18,949 nucleotides of DNA from Dysgonamonadaceae bacterium (GTDB lineage Bacteria; Bacteroidota; Bacteroidia; Bacteroidales; Azobacteroidaceae), in assembly GCA_031255425.1 (NCBI GenBank), contig JAIRSN010000043.1, positions 1-18,949 on the forward strand, written 5' to 3'. Positions within the stretch are counted from its first letter, which is position 1. The number at the start of each line of letters is the position of its first letter. Below, in pieces: positions 15,601 to 18,949 of this stretch. The notes under the pieces are model-generated. The model ran no database searches. It was not told the origin of the DNA and worked only from the letters and a program-made list of their open reading frames with translations. The position numbers were made by a program, and so were the translations under genes.

Positions 15601-15831
15601 CAGGGATTCCGCAAAACCCGCCGAATCGCCCGGCAGAAACGCCAGCCCGTAGAGTTCGGCAAGCATCCGGTTTTTCATTTCACCGGTCGCTTCCTTGGTA
15701 AACGTCACGGCGAGGATGTGCCGGTAGTTATCGCCGGCGGGGTCGATCAGCAGCTCTTTGATGTATTCGAGCGCCAGCGTGTAGGTTTTCCCCGACCCTG
15801 CCGAAGCCTTATATAGTTTGATGGATGACAT
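12655..15831 (-). CDS. AddA/RecB-like helicase-nuclease
   Basis: A 1058-residue UvrD-superfamily helicase with a C-terminal PD-(D/E)XK nuclease, of the type that resects double-strand breaks for homologous recombination. Helicase motifs are Walker A ASAGSGKT (9-16), VTFTKEATGEMK (42-53), TTIDSFFQRVLR (114-125), Walker B IDEFQDTS (393-400), VGDVKQAIYRWRNGD (424-438), YNYRS (458-462), MTIHKSKGLQF (722-732) and LLYVAFTRAEQN (797-808). The nuclease region has HGNLMHKLFE (H922), KRPDRV (D998) and VIDYKFGK (D1011, K1013), so both activities look intact. It starts 6 bases after the protease stop, as the last gene of a minus-strand operon. An AddB partner is not in the window. AddA is the likeliest name, but RecB-like architecture cannot be excluded. 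Confidence 0.9.
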   Translation of the reverse strand: MSSIKLYKASAGSGKTYTLALEYIKELLIDPAGDNYRHILAVTFTKEATGEMKNRMLAELYGLAFLPGDSAGFAESLRKALAGAGVPLTEKEIQTRAGTVLNKILHDYSRLNVTTIDSFFQRVLRSLARELGKGSRFNLEMNTTKVLQEAVHATIEKAGRDKQLLDWLTTYIEQRLDDDRNWRIENEILEFSQCIYNEFFQEHEQILRRQLDESPQLFKTLKQQQERIRKECREQFAAAGQTVGRLLAEHRLEPADFIRKGVPIQFIRRLAEGDYTVEVKKTIADCCLEPAAWTSKSHPRRDEITALAESSLLPLLNEVCSLLKIRTTSGIISGNLHQLGLIWDISTEIAGRNAEENRFMLSDTAKFLHEMIDDADAPFIYEKIGADIRHVMIDEFQDTSRLQWNNFRSLLSEIRATGRFSLIVGDVKQAIYRWRNGDWRILNRAAEELHASVESLAYNYRSEPVIVDFNNTFFTSAAEALSRLYESQFGESATAPFATAYNEREVYQKTPKTTAGGCVSVTFVPDKDAGRPYPEAMREAVFAQLKTLCEKGIPAESICLLTRTNREIIQLADYLSSLREAYPEMARGQYLSLVSGEAFQLKSSPAVKILIEALRVVADSEDVVCREQLAHLLACFRLEMPDRMPPVAARMPLSELVGYLYRLLRVGEIEGQSGYLFAFYDAIAGFLSDTPGGIHAFLRFWDEELKARTVPTGSNLAGVRAMTIHKSKGLQFHTVLIPFCDWSIQPGRHTTLWCGAKEGIYDVELLPVTYRQSMRDTVFLPEYQEETAQSWLDNLNLLYVAFTRAEQNLILLARHKKSLEDATGIASVSDLLQLSFGDRCEEQAGIRVMQTGVLQAPAGNPPSATVQENPLKETPPSLPASFVSEEFQPGRSIFKQSNRSREFVNPAAPEANAYLAHGNLMHKLFEGITHLEDIEKATDSLIAQGLIPTGERQQYIDKVSAAIRRSGTGSWFSPSVRSYSEYTILTEEGGTVVCKRPDRVLFTGTGVTVIDYKFGKQRPEHREQVAQYMRLLEKMHYPSVEGYVWYVEESLVCPVHLS

Positions 15832-15837
15832 CGGGCG

Positions 15838-17487
15838 TTATTCCAGCTCTTTGTATTTCAGGGCGACAATCTCCGGCTGCCGGGCGTATCCGCCCTGAAT
15901 GGCTTGGATGGCTTTCGCAACCACCGGATCGTTGCTGTAATAGGTTTGATAAAAGGCATCTTCCCCGAAAAAATGACTCAGGATGCAGGCGTATGCCGTC
16001 AGGAGGATTTGGTTGGAATAGCGGTTGATAAGCACCGACCGCCGCCTGATTCCGCGCTCTTCTGCAAAGCGGACAATTTCATACAGAACGGGTTGCGTCT
16101 TCAGGTATTCCAACATTGCGTCGCAGGTCTTGAACGTATTCAGCACCGCCCGGTTTTTGTCGGAATACTCGAAGGCGAATTGACCGAATATGTCTTTATT
16201 TTTCAATTTGATATAATAGGTAGAAATATGCGAAGTGTCCTCCGGGACCAGCAGGTCGGGCATGATGCCCCCGTTTCCGTAGACGCGCCGTCCGGACAGC
16301 GTGTTGTAGCCGGACGCAAGGTCTGCGTTCAGGCTGTCTTCGCGGAGGCTTTCCCCCCGGTTGACGCGGTCGAGCCACTCCCGGTTGTATTCGTCCGACT
16401 TCCCAAGTTCGTACTTCCGCTGGATATTCCTGCCGGAAGGCGTGTAGTAGCGGGCAATCGTCAGCCGGATGGCGGAACCGTCCGAAAGCTCGATTTGATT
16501 CTGCACCAATCCTTTCCCGAAAGACGGCTGGCCGAAAATCAGTCCCCGGTCGTTGTCCTGAATCGCCCCGGCGACGATTTCGCTTGCCGAAGCCGACAGT
16601 TGGTCAATCAGCACCACGAGCGGGTTCTCCGGCAACATGCCCTGCCCGTCCGAAACGGTTTCAATGCGCGGGAATGCTTTCCCCTCGGCGTACACAATCA
16701 TCCGCCCGGCAGGCAGGAACTCGTTGACGATGCGCCCAGCCACGTCGAAAGACCCTCCGCCGTTGGACCGCAGGTCGACAATAAAGGAGCGGCATCCCTG
16801 CGCCATCAGCCGGGTCGCCGCCTGCATAAACTCGTCGTACGTGGAGTGGCTGAACTTGTCGAAGATTTTGATAAAGCCTATTTCGTCCGTCACCTTGTAA
16901 GCCGCTTTTACGGAGGTCAAGAGGATATTGTTCCGCTTAATCGGATACGAGAGAATCGAATCCGCCCCGGTCCGCCGGATGCCCAGGGTGATGACCGAGC
17001 CTGCCGGCCCGCGGAATGTAGCCAATGCCTTTTCTTCGGTGATTTCCGGTCCCACGAAAAGCGAATCATTCACATAAATGACGCGGTCGCCCGGCAGCAG
17101 TCCCGCCTGGGACGAGGGTCCGCCGTAGGTCAAATCGGTTATCACAACGGTATCCTTATAAAGGAAGAAACTCGCCCCGACGCCGCCGAAGTGTCCGTCC
17201 ATGTCTTCATTCACCGCTTGCAGTTCGCTGCCGGGAATGTACACCGAGTGGGGATCCAACTCGCTGATGATGTTCACGATTGCGCCCTCGGTCACCTCGT
17301 TGATCTCGATCGGGTCGACATACTCTTCGTTGATAATATCCAGGATTACGTTTATCTTGTTGTTGGGCGTTAAGAACAAACGCCTTCCCGCCGATTTACC
17401 GGAAATAAAATTGCCGATAAGCACTCCTGCAATCAACGAAACGGCCGCAAAGGTAACGGTCCATCCGAATGTTTTTTTTGATTTCAT
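15838..17487 (-). CDS. Carboxy-terminal processing protease (peptidase S41)
   Basis: A 549-residue CtpA-like periplasmic serine protease. An N-terminal membrane anchor (about 9-28) is followed by the S41 N-terminal helical region, with EEYVDPI and ELDPHSVYIP as in CtpA. A PDZ domain (about 90-175, GVGASF, then GLLPGDRVIYVND) comes next, then the protease core. The Ser-Lys dyad is placed by spacing to E. coli Prc at S300 in QLSASASEIVAGA and K325 in SFGKGLVQ, 25 residues apart as in Prc; VDLRSNGGGS (237-246) is also typical. The tail after about 360 is longer than the core and not assigned to a domain. It lies 22 bases downstream of the dCMP deaminase. Substrates are unknown. Confidence 0.93.
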   Translation of the reverse strand: MKSKKTFGWTVTFAAVSLIAGVLIGNFISGKSAGRRLFLTPNNKINVILDIINEEYVDPIEINEVTEGAIVNIISELDPHSVYIPGSELQAVNEDMDGHFGGVGASFFLYKDTVVITDLTYGGPSSQAGLLPGDRVIYVNDSLFVGPEITEEKALATFRGPAGSVITLGIRRTGADSILSYPIKRNNILLTSVKAAYKVTDEIGFIKIFDKFSHSTYDEFMQAATRLMAQGCRSFIVDLRSNGGGSFDVAGRIVNEFLPAGRMIVYAEGKAFPRIETVSDGQGMLPENPLVVLIDQLSASASEIVAGAIQDNDRGLIFGQPSFGKGLVQNQIELSDGSAIRLTIARYYTPSGRNIQRKYELGKSDEYNREWLDRVNRGESLREDSLNADLASGYNTLSGRRVYGNGGIMPDLLVPEDTSHISTYYIKLKNKDIFGQFAFEYSDKNRAVLNTFKTCDAMLEYLKTQPVLYEIVRFAEERGIRRRSVLINRYSNQILLTAYACILSHFFGEDAFYQTYYSNDPVVAKAIQAIQGGYARQPEIVALKYKELE

Positions 17488-17509
17488 CTAACCGGAAGTT
17501 ATTTATTGT

Positions 17510-17950
17510 TTAATCTAATTCTTCTTTGCCTATATAGACGATTTCGACTTTCGCTTTTTCGAGAAGGTCCAAGCCCTCGGTCAGGCGGTATTTTTCGGAA
17601 TAAACGACGCGGCTGATTCCCGCCTGTATAATCAGCTTCGCACATTCGATGCAAGGGGAAGCGGTGACGTAGAGCGTTGCATGCCTGCTGTTGTTGCCCG
17701 AACAGGCAATCTTTGTAATGGCATTCGCTTCCGCGTGCAGGACGTATGCTTTCGTCCGTCCGTTCTCATCCTCGCAATTATTCTCGAATCCCGAAGGGGT
17801 TCCGTTGTATCCGTCCGAAATAATCATTTTGTCCTTGACGATGAGCGCGCCCACCTTCCGGCGGTTGCAGTAGGAATTTTCCGCCCATATCCCCGCCATA
17901 CGAAGATAACGCTTGTCCAGTTCTTTTTGTTTAGTCTGTAAATTATTCAT
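17510..17950 (-). CDS. dCMP deaminase family protein (ComEB-like)
   Basis: A 146-residue zinc-dependent deaminase converting dCMP to dUMP, a route to dTMP. The zinc and catalytic residues are H72 and E74 in VLHAEANAI and C100 and C103 in SPCIEC. NRRKVGALIVKDKMIISDGYNGTPSG (29-54, in parts) is the typical dCMP deaminase N-terminal stretch. The length and motif spacing fit family members such as ComEB. It starts 66 bases after the ribF stop, behind a possible promoter, and heads the segment with the protease and AddA-like genes. Confidence 0.93.
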   Translation of the reverse strand: MNNLQTKQKELDKRYLRMAGIWAENSYCNRRKVGALIVKDKMIISDGYNGTPSGFENNCEDENGRTKAYVLHAEANAITKIACSGNNSRHATLYVTASPCIECAKLIIQAGISRVVYSEKYRLTEGLDLLEKAKVEIVYIGKEELD

Positions 17951-17969
17951 TGAAACTAAGTTCGGTGCG

Positions 17970-17977
17970 CAAAATTA
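17970..17977 (-). promoter_or_regulatory. Possible -7 box upstream of the dCMP deaminase
   Basis: The minus strand reads TAATTTTG in an AT-rich gap, matching TAnnTTTG 19 bases before the start codon. No TTG lies at the right distance upstream, so the promoter is weakly supported. Confidence 0.35.
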
Positions 17978-18016
17978 CGAATTATATTATAAACTTTTGA
18001 TCCTGCCTGTGTTTTT

Positions 18017-18949
18017 TTACTGTTGCCCGGCGAAAAACCCGGGAAGCATTGCCACCTGCCGCTTGTCTTTTTCCAACTGCTTCCGCAAGTCCTCCACGCC
18101 GTTGAAGCGGATGTCGTGCCGGACGAAACCGGCAAACTCAACCCGGAGGCGGGTTCCGTAAAGATCGGCGGAGAAGTCGAAAAGGTGTACTTCGATTCTC
18201 TTTTCGCCGTGCGGCAATACCGTCGGGCGCTTGCCGATGTATGCCATCCCGCGGCAGGGCTTCCCTCCGCCGGGCGCCGTACCGAGGTGAACCTGCACGG
18301 CATATACGCCTTCCGGCGGGACAATCTTCTCCCGGTCTGTTCGTTCGAGGTTGGCGGTCGGGAAGCCGATCGTCCTGCCGAGCTTGTTCCCTTCGACGAC
18401 GGTTCCTTCCAGCGAGTAAAGGTAGGACAGCTTCTCCGCCGCCTCGCTCATCTTCCCTTCGGAGAGCAGTTTCCGGATCAGGGTAGAGCTGACGGGATGC
18501 TCCGTGTCCGGCAGCCGTTCCGCCCGGAGGACGGTCATGCCGCAAGCCTTTCCGTAAGCAACATACTGGTCGAATCCGCTCTCCCTTCCCTTGCCGAACT
18601 TGTGGTCGTAGCCGACCAGCAACTCCTTTACGCGCAACTGCCCGTGCAACTTCTGGCGGATAAATTCCTGCGCGGTCATTTCCGCAAACGCCCTGGTGAA
18701 GTCGATGACGTAGCAATAGTCCGCGCCGGCGGATGCCAGCAGGTTCAGCTTCTCTTCGAAAGTGTTGAGCAACAAAGGCTGGTATTCCTGTTGCAACACC
18801 TTCCGCGGATGAACGGGAAAGGTGATGACCGCCGTCTTCCGGTTTGCTTTCCGGGCGGCGTCTTGCATCTGCCGGATCAGGTAGCGGTGCCCGAGGTGAA
18901 CGCCGTCGAAGAAACCGACCGTAGCGATGGTTTCCTGTTCGATGGCAGT
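18017..18949 (-). CDS. ribF: Bifunctional riboflavin kinase/FAD synthetase, 5' end outside window
   Basis: The visible 310 residues run to the natural stop and lack only a short N-terminus. The first visible part reads TVGFFDGVHLGHRYLI, the HxGH nucleotide-binding motif of the FAD synthetase domain, followed by ITFPVHPRKV and VGYDHKFGKGR. The riboflavin kinase domain starts near SLEGTVVEGNKLGRTIGFPTANL, whose GFPTAN motif is diagnostic, and continues through GVYAVQV and IEVHLFDF. The enzyme phosphorylates riboflavin to FMN and adenylates it to FAD in the cytoplasm. The frame is open to the window edge, so the start and promoter are not seen. Confidence 0.95.
   Translation of the reverse strand, partial: TAIEQETIATVGFFDGVHLGHRYLIRQMQDAARKANRKTAVITFPVHPRKVLQQEYQPLLLNTFEEKLNLLASAGADYCYVIDFTRAFAEMTAQEFIRQKLHGQLRVKELLVGYDHKFGKGRESGFDQYVAYGKACGMTVLRAERLPDTEHPVSSTLIRKLLSEGKMSEAAEKLSYLYSLEGTVVEGNKLGRTIGFPTANLERTDREKIVPPEGVYAVQVHLGTAPGGGKPCRGMAYIGKRPTVLPHGEKRIEVHLFDFSADLYGTRLRVEFAGFVRHDIRFNGVEDLRKQLEKDKRQVAMLPGFFAGQQ

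Overview
The window looks like a chromosomal segment of a Bacteroidales (Bacteroidetes) bacterium. Four things point there. Upstream regions repeatedly carry the Bacteroidetes-type promoter (TTG/TTTG, about 19-20 bp, then TAnnTTTG) instead of TTGACA/TATAAT. Shine-Dalgarno sequences are weak or absent. The gene content is typical of the group (nspC-type carboxynorspermidine decarboxylase, a PgpH-type 7TM-HD protein, an HU-LysM protein, a comEB-ctpA pair). The codons are fairly GC-rich while the intergenic DNA is AT-rich. The species cannot be named from the sequence alone.

Layout. Positions 1-800 hold no convincing protein gene: a candidate structured RNA (copy A, minus strand, about 49-470) is followed by a cluster of small GC-rich hairpins (555-735). 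A plus-strand operon then runs ridA, a UvrD/PcrA helicase, nspC and an orphan sensor kinase (802-5821), with gaps of 8 and 3 bases and one ATGA overlap. A 7TM-HD phosphohydrolase (5894-7924) follows from its own promoter. Convergent to it, a minus-strand operon ftsY-rimO-HU-HU/LysM (11572 down to 7949) has ATGA overlaps at ftsY/rimO and HU/HU-LysM. Next is a gene-poor kilobase (11618-12654). It holds a second copy (B, plus strand, about 11739-12160) of the same structured RNA with its own promoter and terminator, then a 12-unit, 21-bp minisatellite whose core flips orientation between units 4 and 5. The right third is a minus-strand run: ribF (5' end outside the window), a dCMP deaminase, a C-terminal-processing S41 protease and a large AddA/RecB-like helicase-nuclease.

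How it works together. Most of the protein genes are housekeeping: DNA repair (UvrD, AddA-like), membrane targeting (FtsY), ribosomal protein modification (RimO), nucleotide and flavin metabolism (dCMP deaminase, RibF), damage control (RidA), polyamine synthesis (NspC) and probable cyclic-dinucleotide turnover (PgpH-like). The HU/LysM protein combines a DNA-binding domain, one membrane segment and a peptidoglycan-binding-like domain, so it could join the nucleoid to the cell wall.

The most unusual signal is the pair of roughly 420-nt elements A and B. They lie in opposite orientation about 11.3 kb apart. Their helices differ in sequence but keep pairing through compensatory changes, around a nearly identical apical core. 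Each begins just downstream of a Bacteroidetes-type promoter. I do not recognise the family, and it may be undescribed.
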